Origin: UBA7985 sp038141425
Lineage (GTDB): Bacteria; Pseudomonadota; Alphaproteobacteria; UBA7985
DNA length: 64,000 bases
NCBI GenBank assembly: GCA_038141425.1
Contig: JAYQIC010000003.1
Coordinates: forward strand, 124,001 to 188,000
Reading direction: 5' to 3'
The notes under the pieces were generated by a model. That model had not been told where the DNA came from. It saw only the letters and a program-made list of their open reading frames with translations, and did not search any database. Below, piece after piece: positions 10,483 through 19,396 of this stretch (position 1 is the first letter of the stretch; the number at the start of each line of letters is the position of its first letter). A program made the translations under genes and the position numbers.

Positions 10483-11421
10483 ATGAAGAAGCTTATGACT
10501 GTAGCAGCCGCGGCTGTTGCTTCTCTCGGCCTGGCGGTCCACGCACAGGCTGAATACCCAACCGGACCGGTGCAGTTCATCGTGCCGTGGCCTCCCGGTG
10601 ACTTTGAGGACATCCTGACCCGCTGGATCGCCGAGGACATGCAGGCTGCAACGGGTATTCCTGCGTCTGTGGTCAACCGCCCTGGTGGTGGTGACGGCCC
10701 GTTCCCGGGCGCACTGGAAGTGCTCGATGCACCCGCTGACGGTTCGGTCATCGGCTCTTTCGTGATCGGTGTTCCGATCGTGGGTCCGAAGATCGGCATC
10801 GGTATTGAAGAAGACAGCTTCGTCCCGGTCGGCATCTTCCTGACCTACCCATTCGTGCTGGCTGCCTCCGGCGATGCGCCATACAGCAACATGGCTGAGC
10901 TGGCCTCGCACGCCGCCGATAACGACGTGGTTTTGGGCCACTTTGGCGCGGGCCTGACCCCGACCAAGGCGACCTTTGCCGCAGCCAAGAACATGGGCTT
11001 TGAGTTCGCCGATGATTCCGCCTTCGACATGCTCGACTGTAACACCCTGTCTGCGGGTGACGCTGACGTGATCAACACCACGCTGGCACTGATCGAGCCT
11101 TGCCTGGGCGAGATCAACGTTCTGGCCAACATCGGCGCTGAGCCGATCGGCAAGCTGCCCGGCGTGGGCACCCTGTCGGCACAGGCCGGGATCAACGATC
11201 TCGAGCTGTGGAACGGTCTGTTCGTGAAGAAGGGCACCCCGCAGGAGGTCATCGACACCCTCGCGGCTGTGGCTGAAGCGACCATGATGTCCGAGCGGGC
11301 ACAGGCGCTGATGGCTGAAACCGGTGCTGCCGTCTACTGGCAGGGCACGGATGAGTCCATTGCCCGGATTGCAGCTGACACGGCGAAGGACGCCGAGCTG
11401 GCCGCCATCATCGGCAACTAA
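10483..11421 (+). CDS. tctC: TctC-family periplasmic substrate-binding protein
   Basis: A 312-residue exported protein. It has a Sec signal, MKKLMTVAAAAVASLGLAVHAQA, with cleavage likely after AQA. The mature N-terminus EYPTGPVQFIVPWPPGDFEDILTRW is typical of TctC/Bug proteins, whose ligand carboxylates are bound near the PW(P/A)xGG segment. Here that element reads WPPGDFED, without the usual GG, which may point to an unusual ligand. A strong ribosome site, GGAGGAG, lies upstream and a hairpin follows the stop. It acts in the periplasm and delivers the ligand to TctAB. Confidence 0.87.
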   Translation: MKKLMTVAAAAVASLGLAVHAQAEYPTGPVQFIVPWPPGDFEDILTRWIAEDMQAATGIPASVVNRPGGGDGPFPGALEVLDAPADGSVIGSFVIGVPIVGPKIGIGIEEDSFVPVGIFLTYPFVLAASGDAPYSNMAELASHAADNDVVLGHFGAGLTPTKATFAAAKNMGFEFADDSAFDMLDCNTLSAGDADVINTTLALIEPCLGEINVLANIGAEPIGKLPGVGTLSAQAGINDLELWNGLFVKKGTPQEVIDTLAAVAEATMMSERAQALMAETGAAVYWQGTDESIARIAADTAKDAELAAIIGN

Positions 11422-11446
11422 TCTGCCCCGCGCAGGTTGAGGTGAT

Positions 11447-11476
11447 CCGCGCTCCGGGGTTTCGGGGCGCGGGTTT
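11447..11476 (+). terminator. Hairpin after tctC, possible terminator
   Basis: Arms CCGCGCTCCG (11447-11456) and CGGGGCGCGG (11463-11472) pair over ten positions with one wobble, and a short T run follows. It lies 25 bases after the tctC stop. The T tract is weak, so termination may be partial. Confidence 0.5.
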
Positions 11477-11614
11477 CCCCGCCAGTCTCGCAGGGGGTGG
11501 GCCTTGTTCGGCCGGCTTTAGCGGCTTCAACTCGGAGCACGCCTCAGCAACCACGGCACCTCGCCGTAGTGCACCTTCAAACACGACAACCCCAGACAGC
11601 GTAAGACGACACCC

Positions 11615-12367
11615 ATGGACCGGATCCGGCTCGGCATACTGCAGGTCAATCACGACAAGAGCGAAAGCATCGGCGATCACTTCCCCGACGATGCCCACCG
11701 CTTCCGTGACCTCTTCGATGCGCTCGAACAGCGGTTTTCATACCGCGTTTATATGACCATCGGCGACGAAGTGCCCGAGAGCCTCGACGAGCAGGACGCC
11801 TTTCTGATCACCGGCTCGCCGCTGTCCGTGCTCGATGAGCACAGTTTTCTGCCACCGCTCTATGACTTCATCCGCGCCTGTGATGCTGCGCGCAAGCCGC
11901 TGATCGGGACCTGCTTTGGTCATCAGGCGATCGCCGTCGCGCTGGGCGGAAAGGTCGAGCGCGCTGCTGCCGGCTGGAATGTCGGTATCGAAACCACACA
12001 CTTTCTCGAAGACGCGCCGTTCATGAGCGATGCGCGGCGCGACCTCGGCTTCTATGTTTTCCACGAGGACCACGTCAGCGCGCTGCCCCCGCAGGCACGG
12101 CTGATCGGGCGCGGGGACTTCTGTCCGACCGCTGCTTTCGCTGTCGGCGATCATATCATGACCACGCAGGCCCATCCCGAGTTCACCGACCGGTTCATGC
12201 GGGCGGTGGTGGATGACTGCGTCGGCCTGCTGGGCGAAGACGGCCACGCAGAGGCCACCGCCAGCCTCAACCGCGGCCGGAACGACGGCCCGCTGTTCTC
12301 CCGATGGATGACGCGCTTTATCCTGAATCACCTTGAAAACCGCGACGGCGACGATGGGCGAGCGTGA
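11615..12367 (+). CDS. Class I glutamine amidotransferase (GMP-synthase-like GATase domain)
   Basis: An intact 250-residue single-domain type 1 amidotransferase. The nucleophile is Cys100 in GTCFGHQ and the catalytic His is in TQAHPEF, with ITGSP as the oxyanion strand. Stand-alone GATases of this kind include gamma-glutamyl-amide hydrolases (PuuD-like) and amidotransferases of unknown partner. The PuuA-like glutamine synthetase at 13700 in the same direction favours a gamma-glutamyl amide hydrolase. That is inference: the protein is closer to GMP-synthase-type domains than to classical PuuD. Confidence 0.82.
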   Translation: MDRIRLGILQVNHDKSESIGDHFPDDAHRFRDLFDALEQRFSYRVYMTIGDEVPESLDEQDAFLITGSPLSVLDEHSFLPPLYDFIRACDAARKPLIGTCFGHQAIAVALGGKVERAAAGWNVGIETTHFLEDAPFMSDARRDLGFYVFHEDHVSALPPQARLIGRGDFCPTAAFAVGDHIMTTQAHPEFTDRFMRAVVDDCVGLLGEDGHAEATASLNRGRNDGPLFSRWMTRFILNHLENRDGDDGRA

Positions 12368-12418
12368 TGACGATGCCCCACGCCAAGACGGAACGACTTC
12401 AACGACGGAGCCCTGAGC

Positions 12419-13655
12419 ATGATCGATGACGGTCACCTTGATCTGAGCAGCCACGATGCCTTCAGCGGCGGTGTGCCCCACCGGACCTTTGCCCGCCTGC
12501 GCGCCGAAGACCCGGTGCACTGGACCCCGAGCACGACGGCGGTCGCGGGTTCTGGTCGGTCACCCGCCATGCGGACATTCTGACCGCAAATGGCAACAAC
12601 GCGGTATTCAGCAGCGGGCAGGGGATCCGGATTGAAGATCAGACCCGCGAAGAATACCTCGCCCGGCGCACGTTTCAGGAAACCGATCCGCCCGAGCACC
12701 GGATTACCCGCAAGCTGGTCAACCCGGCCTTTTCCCGCCCGGCCATCACCCGCTACGAGGCTATGATCCGGTCGCTGGCAGCTGAGATTGTCGACGAGGC
12801 GCTCAGCCATGACGAATTCGACGCCGTTGAAGTGCTGGCCAAACGCCTGCCGATGATGATGCTGGGGAGGATCCTCGGGGTGCCGGATGCAGACCTGCCG
12901 TGGCTGGTGGAGAAGGGCGACGCCCTGATCGGCAACAGCGACCCGGATTTCACCAATACCGTCATCGACAAGATGGACACGCAGGCCTACCGCTTCATGC
13001 CCTTCCGCAGCCCGGCGGGGGTGGAGCTCTATGACTACGCTGATGCTGTGCTGCGCGGCGACAAGCCGGTCGACCCCGAAGGCGTGCTGGCGCGGGTCAT
13101 CGCGGCCAACGCAGCCGATGGGGTCATGGAGGCGCGTGACTTCAAGAATTTCTTCTGCCTGCTGGTCGCGGCGGGCAACGATACCACGCGTTATTCGATT
13201 TCCATGGCGCTCTACGAGCTGACCCGCGACCCGAGCCTGCTCGAGCAGCTGCGCAGTGGCACGGTCTGGGATACAGCCGCCGATGAGTTCATCCGGCTGG
13301 CCTCACCGACCATGCACTTCCGGCGCACAGCGACCGAAGACACGGAGCTGGGTGGACAGGCGATCCGCGCGGGCGACAAGGTGATCCTGTGGTTTGTCTC
13401 CGGCAATCGGGACGCGACCGTTTTGACCAGCCCGACCATGTCAATCTGGCCCGCAATCCCAATCCGCACCTCGCGTTCGGGCAGGGTGGGGTGCACCTGT
13501 GTCTGGGCATGTGGCTGGCACGGTTGGAGATCCGGGTGCTGCTCGAGGAGCTCTCGTCACGTCTGGCGGGGATTGAGGCGTTGGGGGAGCCGGCCTGGAC
13601 CCGGTCGAACTTCATTTGCGGGGTCAAGAGCCTGCCTGTAAGGATCAGGCGTTGA
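12419..13655 (+). CDS. Cytochrome P450 (bacterial class I type), two frameshifts
   Basis: About 413 residues, the size of soluble bacterial P450s. The I-helix oxygen-binding segment FFCLLVAAGNDTTRYSIS carries the acid/alcohol pair (here N-D-T-T), the K-helix pair is in ADEFIRLASP, and the heme-binding loop AFGQGGVHLCLGMWLARLE contains the axial Cys. It is a monooxygenase that needs ferredoxin and reductase partners, which I do not see nearby. Single lost bases near 12525 (C run) and 13425 (T run) break the frame. The ATG at 12419 follows CGGAG. The position between the amidotransferase and the glutamine synthetase suggests hydroxylation of an intermediate, possibly a gamma-glutamyl amide. The exact substrate is unknown. 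Confidence 0.88.
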
Positions 13656-13699
13656 GAGATTGCGCCGCGTTTACCGATGTTTGTGAGTGAGAAGCCGAT

Positions 13700-14974
13700 A
13701 TGACCATCAACCGAACCCGTGCTCTGTTCTGTGATCTGCTGGGTCTGCCGCGCGGCAAATACGTGGCGCCGCATCTGGCCCGCGCTGGCAAGATTGGCTT
13801 CGCCCGGGCCGCCTTCGCAGTCTCCTTTGACCGTGATCTGTTGTCGGTGCCCGGGACCGGGGTCTTCGAGGGCGTGCCGGATATGGACCTGCGTCTTGGG
13901 GACGAGCGGCGCAAGGGCTGGCAGGACGGCGTTGAAATCGCGCTGGGGGATATCCAGGTCGACGGCGAGGCCTTCGCGCTGGATGCGCGCGGGCAGCTGC
14001 GGGCCACGGTTGCAGCCTGGCAGGAGCAGCATGGCCTGACGCCCATGGTCGGCATCGAGCTTGAGGCCTATGTGTTCGAGCAGGGAGAAGACGGCACCTT
14101 CCGGCCCTACAACACGCCTGGCGCTTTCGTCTATGGCACGGGACCGCAGAACGACCCTTGCGGGCTGATGGATGCCATCTGGACCCGGGCCGAAGCGGCC
14201 GAGATCCCGATCGAGTCCATGAACGGTGAGTACGACAACGGCCAGTTCGAGCTGACCCTGTGCTTCGGGGACCCGATCAAGGCCTGCGATGATGCCTTTC
14301 TGCTCAAGACCATGGCGCGCGAGGTCGCGGCGGAGAAGGGCCTGATCCTGACTTTCCTGCCGAAACCCATCCCGGAGCGGGGAGGGTCGGGCCTGCATGT
14401 CAACTTCAGCTTTACCGACAAGGACGGCAACAACGCAGTCGGGCCGGAGGGCCGCTTGTCGACACTGGCCGAGGGCTGTGTCGCGGGCCTCATGCACCAC
14501 CATGAAGGCCTCGCGGGTGTGCTGGCCGGGACGGTCAATTCCTACGACCGGCTGACCCCGGCGTCGATGGCAGGCTACTGGTGCAACTGGGCCGATGATC
14601 ACCGGATGACGACGGTGCGGACAACGGTGGCTTCACCGCGGTCGGCGCGTCTCGAGCATCGCATGGCCGATGGTGCGGCCAACCCCTATCTGGCGACCCA
14701 CGCAGTGCTGCGCGCGGCTATGCTGGGGGTGGAGCAGGGACACCGTCTGCCGCCAGCCGAGGATTTGGACGGGATCGAGAACGTGCGGGCAACCCGGCAC
14801 GTGCCGTCGAGCCTGAAAAAGGCGCTCGATGCACTGGATAAGGACGCGGCCCTGCGAGAGGCGCTGGGACCGCTGCTGGTTGATGCGCTGGTGTTCCTCA
14901 AGCGCGACGAGGCGACGCGGCTGGAAAAGGCGTCGGTCGACGAAATCCGGGATTTTTATCTGCCGTTCGTCTGA
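13700..14974 (+). CDS. Glutamine-synthetase-family ligase (gamma-glutamyl-amine synthetase, PuuA-like)
   Basis: An intact 424-residue GS-fold protein. A beta-Grasp-like N-terminal domain is followed by the catalytic domain with MVGIELEAYVF and SMNGEYDNGQFELT (metal/glutamate-binding acids), FLPKPIPERGGSGLHVNFSF (His-flanked ATP region) and a final RLEHRMADGAANPY. The family joins glutamate to ammonia or, in PuuA/GlnA3-like members, to amines such as putrescine or alkylamines. It is shorter than housekeeping GlnA and has no adenylylation-site loop that I recognise. Clustering with aminotransferase, aldehyde dehydrogenase and amidotransferase favours amine glutamylation. It ends directly before the repeat island. 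Confidence 0.85.
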   Translation: MTINRTRALFCDLLGLPRGKYVAPHLARAGKIGFARAAFAVSFDRDLLSVPGTGVFEGVPDMDLRLGDERRKGWQDGVEIALGDIQVDGEAFALDARGQLRATVAAWQEQHGLTPMVGIELEAYVFEQGEDGTFRPYNTPGAFVYGTGPQNDPCGLMDAIWTRAEAAEIPIESMNGEYDNGQFELTLCFGDPIKACDDAFLLKTMAREVAAEKGLILTFLPKPIPERGGSGLHVNFSFTDKDGNNAVGPEGRLSTLAEGCVAGLMHHHEGLAGVLAGTVNSYDRLTPASMAGYWCNWADDHRMTTVRTTVASPRSARLEHRMADGAANPYLATHAVLRAAMLGVEQGHRLPPAEDLDGIENVRATRHVPSSLKKALDALDKDAALREALGPLLVDALVFLKRDEATRLEKASVDEIRDFYLPFV

Positions 14975-15000
14975 GCGCCTTTTTCGCCTTGCGCTCAAAA

Positions 15001-15030
15001 CGCGGAGTTTATCCTGAGCTTGTCGAAGGG
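15001..15030 (+). repeat. 30-bp interspersed element containing CCTGAGCTTGTCGAAGG, copy 1
   Basis: This copy and the inverted copy at 15561-15590 agree at 28 of 30 bases. The core TCCTGAGC(T/C)TG(T/C)CGAAGG resembles a short motif I recall as widely dispersed in GC-rich bacterial intergenic regions. Here it sits inside the loop between GCGCTCAAAA and GTGAGCG. Confidence 0.75.
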
Positions 15031-15052
15031 CTGTGAGCGAAGCATTTCCTTA

Positions 15053-15081
15053 GCGCTCAAAACGTCTGCGCCTTTGAGCGC
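15053..15081. repeat. Hairpin repeat, GCGCTCAAA / TTTGAGCGC
   Basis: The 9-base arms are perfectly complementary around an 11-base loop. Related, less perfect units occur at 14991-15038 and 15093-15134, and again around 15411-15430 and 15501-15530. It could terminate transcription leaving the glutamine synthetase gene, or be a palindromic repeat unit. Confidence 0.6.
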
Positions 15082-15156
15082 GTTTTCCCTTAGCGGTCAA
15101 AACGTCTGCGCCAAAACGGCTGCGCCTTTGAGCGCATTGGAGACCACTGATGGACC

Positions 15157-15185
15157 GACACTCAAAGCGCAGCGTGTTGAGTGTC
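15157..15185. repeat. Palindromic unit GACACTCAA / TTGAGTGTC without inserted element
   Basis: Perfect 9-base arms enclose an 11-base loop. The 18 bases before it recur before the second unit at 15550-15601, so a larger block has been duplicated. Confidence 0.65.
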
Positions 15186-15266
15186 AGCGGAAGAAGTTGC
15201 GCCGACTTGTCCCCGACCGCGCTTTGCGCGGCGGGTCCAAGCGTCGCGCAGTTCCTTCTCTCAAAA

Positions 15267-15294
15267 CAGAAGGTCAGAGTGATCTGACCTTCTG
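15267..15294. terminator. Perfect 10-bp inverted repeat CAGAAGGTCA / TGACCTTCTG
   Basis: The loop is 8 bases. There is no T tract on either side, so it may be a bidirectional stem-loop rather than a standard intrinsic terminator. Confidence 0.4.
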
Positions 15295-15549
15295 ACCGAC
15301 TGGCGAAGTCCGGGGTGTGGCGCGGTCAGGGCTGCGGAGCACCGCTGCCTTCGCAGCGGCTTGGCCTTGACGGCGCCGAGGGGCAGCGCCCCTCATTACA
15401 GTTACGCTCAACACGCTGCGCTTTGAGCGCGGTGGAGTTCTTCTAGCGACCTACTTTTTACGCCTAAAACGGCTTCGTCTGTGAGCGACTTATTCCCCTT
15501 ACGCTCAACACGGCTTCGCTGTGAGCGTGTTGGAGATCATTGATGAACC

Positions 15550-15601
15550 GACACTCAAAGCCCTTCGGCAGGCTCAGGATAAACTCCGCGTGTTGAGTGT
15601 C
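15550..15601. repeat. Palindromic unit GACACTCAA / TTGAGTGTC with the 30-bp element in its loop
   Basis: It has the same arms and left flank as the unit at 15157-15185, but the loop is replaced by the inverted copy of the 30-bp element (15561-15590). The pair shows the element's boundaries directly. Confidence 0.7.
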
Positions 15602-15837
15602 AACTGACAGATGGCGCGCTCGGGCCTTGGCCGCGTCGCGGCCTTCGGCCCTCCCACGCGCATTTTCATAGAAAATGCGAAAAGACGTCAGGCCGCGTGC
15701 AGCTCGGCCTGTCCGTTTGACTGCGCGGGGAGATTTGTAAGCCGCGAAGCGGCGTCAAATCGAGCCCGCAACCAGATCGACGCTGAAGCCCAGACGCGCC
15801 TGCGGACTGGGGCGACGAATTCTCGTCCGGGGACTGA

Positions 15838-16707
15838 TCAGCCGAACCGCACCGTCAGTAGGTCGCGGCCTGCGGTAACTTTGCCGTCGAAGGTCGTCGC
15901 CACGGACGAAGTATAGTCTTCCTCCGTCGTGTCCCTGTCGCCGATGTCAGGGACGTAGTGGTTCAACACAAGATGCTTGCATCCGGCGGCGTCGGCGATC
16001 CGCCCGACGTCTTCGCAGGCCGTGTGCGAGGCCTCGAAGTGCTCCCACAGCCGCGGCTTGACCGCCTTCATCGCCTCACAGATCTTCTTGGCGCCGGGTA
16101 CGAACATGGCCTCGTGCACCAGAATATTGGCGCCCTTGGCAAACTCGGCCAGTGGCGGGAAGTAGCGGGTGTCAGCCCCAAACACCACGGTCCCGGCCGC
16201 CGTCTCAAACTTGAAGGCGTAGCAATGGTGCACCGGCGGGTGCACGACCCGCAGGGCGGAGACCCGCACGCGCTCGTCTTCGTAGACCTGGCCTTCTTCA
16301 ATCTCAGTGACGCTGACGCGCTCGTAAAGCGGCACCACGCCCTCGTCCTCGACGCGAATGCCGATGTCGAAGGACTGGCTCTGGAAGAAGCCCTTCATCA
16401 GGTTATCGACCCCCGGCGCACCGTAAATCTCGATTTCGCGCAGCGGGCCCGACATCCAGCCGGTGTGCAACAAGCCGCCGAGCTCGAGGTTGTGGTCCGA
16501 ATGGTTGTGGGTGATGAAAATCCGATCCAGATCAAAGGGCATGAACCCTGCTTCACAGACCTGCCGGGTGACCCCCAGCCCGGCGTCAATCAGGTAGGGC
16601 TTCCCCTCCACGACCAGCAGGTTCGATGTCGGCCAGGCCGTGCCCTTGGCGATCCGTGGACCGCCTTTGGTGCCCAGCAGGATCAGGCGATTGTCATCTT
16701 TGCTCAC
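15838..16707 (-). CDS. MBL-fold metallo-hydrolase of the ribonuclease Z/arylsulfatase type
   Basis: A 289-residue protein with the zinc motif THNHSDHNLELGG, the Asp ligand in VFGADTRYFPPL and late His ligands in FEASHTACEDVGRI and LVLNHYVPD. It belongs to the RNase Z-like group that includes hydrolases of phosphodiesters, sulfates and lactones. The GTG start at 16707 is chosen because AGGAGGAATTT lies just upstream; a longer frame reaches 16746 without a ribosome site. It follows pobA by 51 bases on the same strand, so it is probably co-transcribed with it. The substrate is unknown; a role in an aromatic or lactone hydrolysis step is a guess from context. Confidence 0.78.
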   Translation of the reverse strand: MSKDDNRLILLGTKGGPRIAKGTAWPTSNLLVVEGKPYLIDAGLGVTRQVCEAGFMPFDLDRIFITHNHSDHNLELGGLLHTGWMSGPLREIEIYGAPGVDNLMKGFFQSQSFDIGIRVEDEGVVPLYERVSVTEIEEGQVYEDERVRVSALRVVHPPVHHCYAFKFETAAGTVVFGADTRYFPPLAEFAKGANILVHEAMFVPGAKKICEAMKAVKPRLWEHFEASHTACEDVGRIADAAGCKHLVLNHYVPDIGDRDTTEEDYTSSVATTFDGKVTAGRDLLTVRFG

Positions 16708-16758
16708 GCAGAAATTCCTCCTCATACACGGCCACACTTGGCCCAATATCAGCCACGA

Positions 16759-17938
16759 CTAAAATGGCAGCCCTACGTAGTTTTCGGCAATGGTTTTCTG
16801 ACCGGCCTCGCTGCCCTGGATATAGTCAAACTCCGCCCGCTGCATGCGCTTTTCAAAGCCGCTGTGTTCGGGGAACTGGTGCATCATCGAGGTCAGGTAC
16901 CAGCTGAACCGCTCGATCTTCCATACCCGCGCCAGCGCTTCGACGCTGTAGGCCTCCAGCGCAGCGTCCTGACCGCCGTCCTTCCACGCAATGATCGCCC
17001 GGGACAACCGTCGCACGTCGGCAAAGGCAAGGTTGAGCCCCTTGGCCCCCGTGGGTGGCACGATGTGGGCGCTGTCCCCGGCGAGGAACAGCCGACCAAA
17101 GCGCATCGGCTCGGAGACGAACGAGCGCAAAGGCGCGATTGACATCTCGATCGGCTCACCGGTGCGAACCTTTTGCCCTAGCGCCCCCAGCCGGTGGGTA
17201 AAGGCCTCCCAGAACCGATCCGGGCTCCAGTCCTCGACGGTTTCTCCCGGTGCGGACTGGACGTAGTAGCGGCTACGGGTTTCCGACCGCATGGAGGCCA
17301 ACGCAAAGCCGTCCTCGTGGTTGGCATAAATGACGTTGTGGGCCACCGGTGGTTCGTCGACCAGCACGCCCAGCCAGCCAAAGGGGTAGGTGCGCTCGAA
17401 GGCGCGGCGCCGGGCTTCCGGGATGCTCTGGCGGCACACGCCGTGGAAACCGTCACAGCCGGCGACGATTTCGGCTTCGATCACGACGGGTCTCACCCTC
17501 GGGCGTGGTGAACTGCACCTTCGGGGCGGCGCTTTTCAGATCGGCGAGCACCGCGTCGGGGCAGTCCCAGTAGATCGCCTGATCCCGAGCCTCGCAGGCC
17601 TCGATCAGATCCTTGGTAATCTCGGTCTGGCCGTAGACAATCACCTGATGCCCGGTGATCTCGCGCACCGGGATCTCGAACTGGTCGCCGTCGAAGGACA
17701 GGATCACCCCGTCGTGGGGGATGCATTCGGCGTGAAGGCGCTCAGCGCAGCCGGCCTCCTCCATGCCTTCGACCGTGCCGCGTTCGAGCACGCCGGCGCG
17801 TATGCGCTCCAGCACCCGCGCCCGCGAGGTCCGCTCGACGATCAGGCTGTCGATGCCAGCCTGATGCAGCAGCTGGCTGAGCAACAAACCCGAAGGGCCA
17901 GCCCCGATGATGGCAACGGTTGTTTTCAGGTTTTCCAT
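16759..17938 (-). CDS. pobA: 4-hydroxybenzoate 3-monooxygenase, one frameshift
   Basis: About 393 residues, the length of PobA. The FAD motif is GAGPSG near residue 12, the substrate-side RIRAGVLERGTVEGMEEAG is strongly PobA-like, the DG fingerprint is CDGFHGVCR, and the second FAD motif is LFLAGDSAHIVPPTGAKGLNLAFADV. It hydroxylates 4-hydroxybenzoate to protocatechuate with NAD(P)H and O2 in the cytoplasm. One base is lost near 17485. I prefer the ATG at 17938 (MENLKTTV) over that at 17962, because the palindrome-like site at 17956-17967 would otherwise lie within the coding region. It is divergent from ligABC, which cleave its product. Confidence 0.93.
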
Positions 17939-17955
17939 CGCAGCATCCAAGATAT

Positions 17956-17967
17956 GTGACATGTTAC
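17956..17967. promoter_or_regulatory. GTGACATGTTAC, near-copy of the palindrome at 239-250
   Basis: It matches GTGACATGTCAC at 11 of 12 bases and lies in the pobA/ligA divergent promoter region, 18 bases upstream of the preferred pobA start. Confidence 0.4.
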
Positions 17968-18165
17968 GCTTTTGTTTGTCCGGGTTTTAGGCCATTATCG
18001 CTGTGAACGGAAGCGAAACCCGGGCGCAGGTCAGTTTTGCCGCGGTTTCTGCCTCGGGGATCGACTCCAAAGAGGTGTTTCGGCGTAGGGCTTCCAAAGG
18101 TGGCGCAGGGGTCGGCCGGTGACGGTCAAACCGGCGCGGATGACAATGGAAGGGAAGGGCAGAGC

Positions 18166-18563
18166 ATGGCAAAGGCTTATGACGACATCCCCGGCACGAT
18201 TGTGTTCGACAGCGAGCAGGCCGCGCGCGGCTACCACCTCAACCAGTTCTGCATCTCATTGCGCCTGCAGGCCAACCGCGATGCCTACAAGGCTGACCCC
18301 GAGGGCTACATCGACACGTTTCCGATGACGCCGAGCAGCGCACCGCGGCGCTGACAGAGGACTGGCTCGGGCTGCTCGAGCTGGGCGGCAACATTTACTA
18401 CACCTCGAAGCTCGCCGCCTTCCATGGCATCAACTTTCAGGAACTTGCCGGGCTGATGACCGGCATGGGTTCCACCGACTACCGCGCGATGATGGTCTCT
18501 GGCGGACGGTCGATCGAGGGCAACCGCTATCAATCAGAATGGGACGAAAACGACGATGGCTAG
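18166..18563 (+). CDS. ligA: Protocatechuate 4,5-dioxygenase alpha subunit, one frameshift
   Basis: A small all-helical LigA-type subunit of about 132 residues. The first part reads MAKAYDDIPGTIVFDSEQAARGYHLNQF. After one lost base near 18325 the frame continues with the conserved LGLLELGGNIYYTSKLAAFHGINFQELAGLMTGM. The alpha subunit caps the active site of LigB. The start ATG at 18166 follows GGAAGGGAAGGGC. Its end overlaps the ligB start by 8 bases, as expected for subunits made in equal amounts. Confidence 0.9.
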
Positions 18564-19395
18564 AATCACTTCAGGCGTCGCCTGCTCCCACGTACCTGCC
18601 CTTGGGGTCGCCTCGGATAAGGGCATTACCGGGGACGACTACTACGGTCCGATCTTCAAGGGCTTCGAGTTCTCGAAGCAGTGGATGGCGGAAGAAAAAC
18701 CCGACGTGATTTTCCTCGTCTACAACGACCATTGCACGGCCTTCGACGCGCGGGTGATCCCGACGTTTGCGCTGGGCTGCGCGAGCGAGTATCAGCCCGC
18801 CGACGAGGGCTGGGGTCCGCGTCCCGTGCCGGTGGTCAAAGGTCACCGCGACCTGTCGGCCCACATTGCACAGTCGTTGGTGCTGGATGAGTTCGACATC
18901 ACCATCATGAACGAGATGGAGGTCGACCACGGCCTGACCGTGCCGCTGACCATGATGTTCGGCCAGCCCGATGAGTGGCCCTGTCCGGTGGTGCCGTTGG
19001 CGGTCAACGTGGTGCAGTATCCGGCCCCGCACGGCCGACGCTGTTACGCACTGGGCAAGGCGGTCCGCCGCGCAATCGAGAGCTACGGCGAGGACCTCAA
19101 GGTGTGCGTCTTTGGTACCGGCGGCATGAGCCACCAGCTCCAGCACCAGCGCGCCGGACTGATCAACGCCGACTGGGATGCGCGCTTCATGGACCTGCTG
19201 GTCAACGACCCCGAGTTTGGCAGCCAGATCGAGCATATCGAATACCTGCGCGAAGCTGGCTCGGAGGGCATTGAACTGGTCATGTGGTACGTCATGCGCG
19301 GCGCCCTCAATGAAAAGGTCAACGAGGTCCATCGTTTCTACCACGTCCCCGCCTCGAACACGGCGGTAGGTCATATGATTCTGGAGAACACCTGA
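18556..19395 (+). CDS. ligB: Protocatechuate 4,5-dioxygenase beta (catalytic) subunit
   Basis: An intact 279-residue class III extradiol dioxygenase. The iron ligands typical of LigB are visible: His12 in CSHVPALG, His59 near VYNDHCTAF and a Glu further on in the C-terminal half, with GTGGMSHQL carrying the catalytic His. It opens protocatechuate between C4 and C5 to 4-carboxy-2-hydroxymuconate semialdehyde. It lies directly between ligA and ligC and is divergent from pobA, giving 4-hydroxybenzoate to semialdehyde in one locus. Confidence 0.94.
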   Translation: MARITSGVACSHVPALGVASDKGITGDDYYGPIFKGFEFSKQWMAEEKPDVIFLVYNDHCTAFDARVIPTFALGCASEYQPADEGWGPRPVPVVKGHRDLSAHIAQSLVLDEFDITIMNEMEVDHGLTVPLTMMFGQPDEWPCPVVPLAVNVVQYPAPHGRRCYALGKAVRRAIESYGEDLKVCVFGTGGMSHQLQHQRAGLINADWDARFMDLLVNDPEFGSQIEHIEYLREAGSEGIELVMWYVMRGALNEKVNEVHRFYHVPASNTAVGHMILENT

Positions 19396-19396
19396 C

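Larger units (their letters stand above)
14975..15837. other. 863-base non-coding island of hairpin repeats
   Basis: No open frame here has convincing protein character. The stretch holds at least five imperfect palindromes built on CGCTCAA(A/C)ACG...TTTGAGCG or GACACTCAA...TTGAGTGTC, two inverted copies of a 30-bp element, a perfect 10-bp-arm hairpin at 15267-15294 and a 7-bp-arm hairpin at 15342-15359. It separates the amine cluster from the aromatic cluster and probably includes transcription stops for both. Parts are listed separately. Confidence 0.7.

Noticed and set aside
15020..15295. Small protein genes in the repeat island
   Set aside because: The open frames run through hairpin repeats, lack ribosome sites and show no conserved protein pattern.
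14975..15837. CRISPR array in the repeat island
   Set aside because: The repeats are palindromic, of unequal length and irregularly spaced, without unique spacers of constant size; no cas gene is nearby.
17938..17962. pobA start at the upstream ATG (MSHILDAAMENL)
   Set aside because: That ATG lies within the operator-like palindrome, and PobA proteins normally begin just before the (V)AIIGAGPSG strand, as the ATG at 17938 provides.
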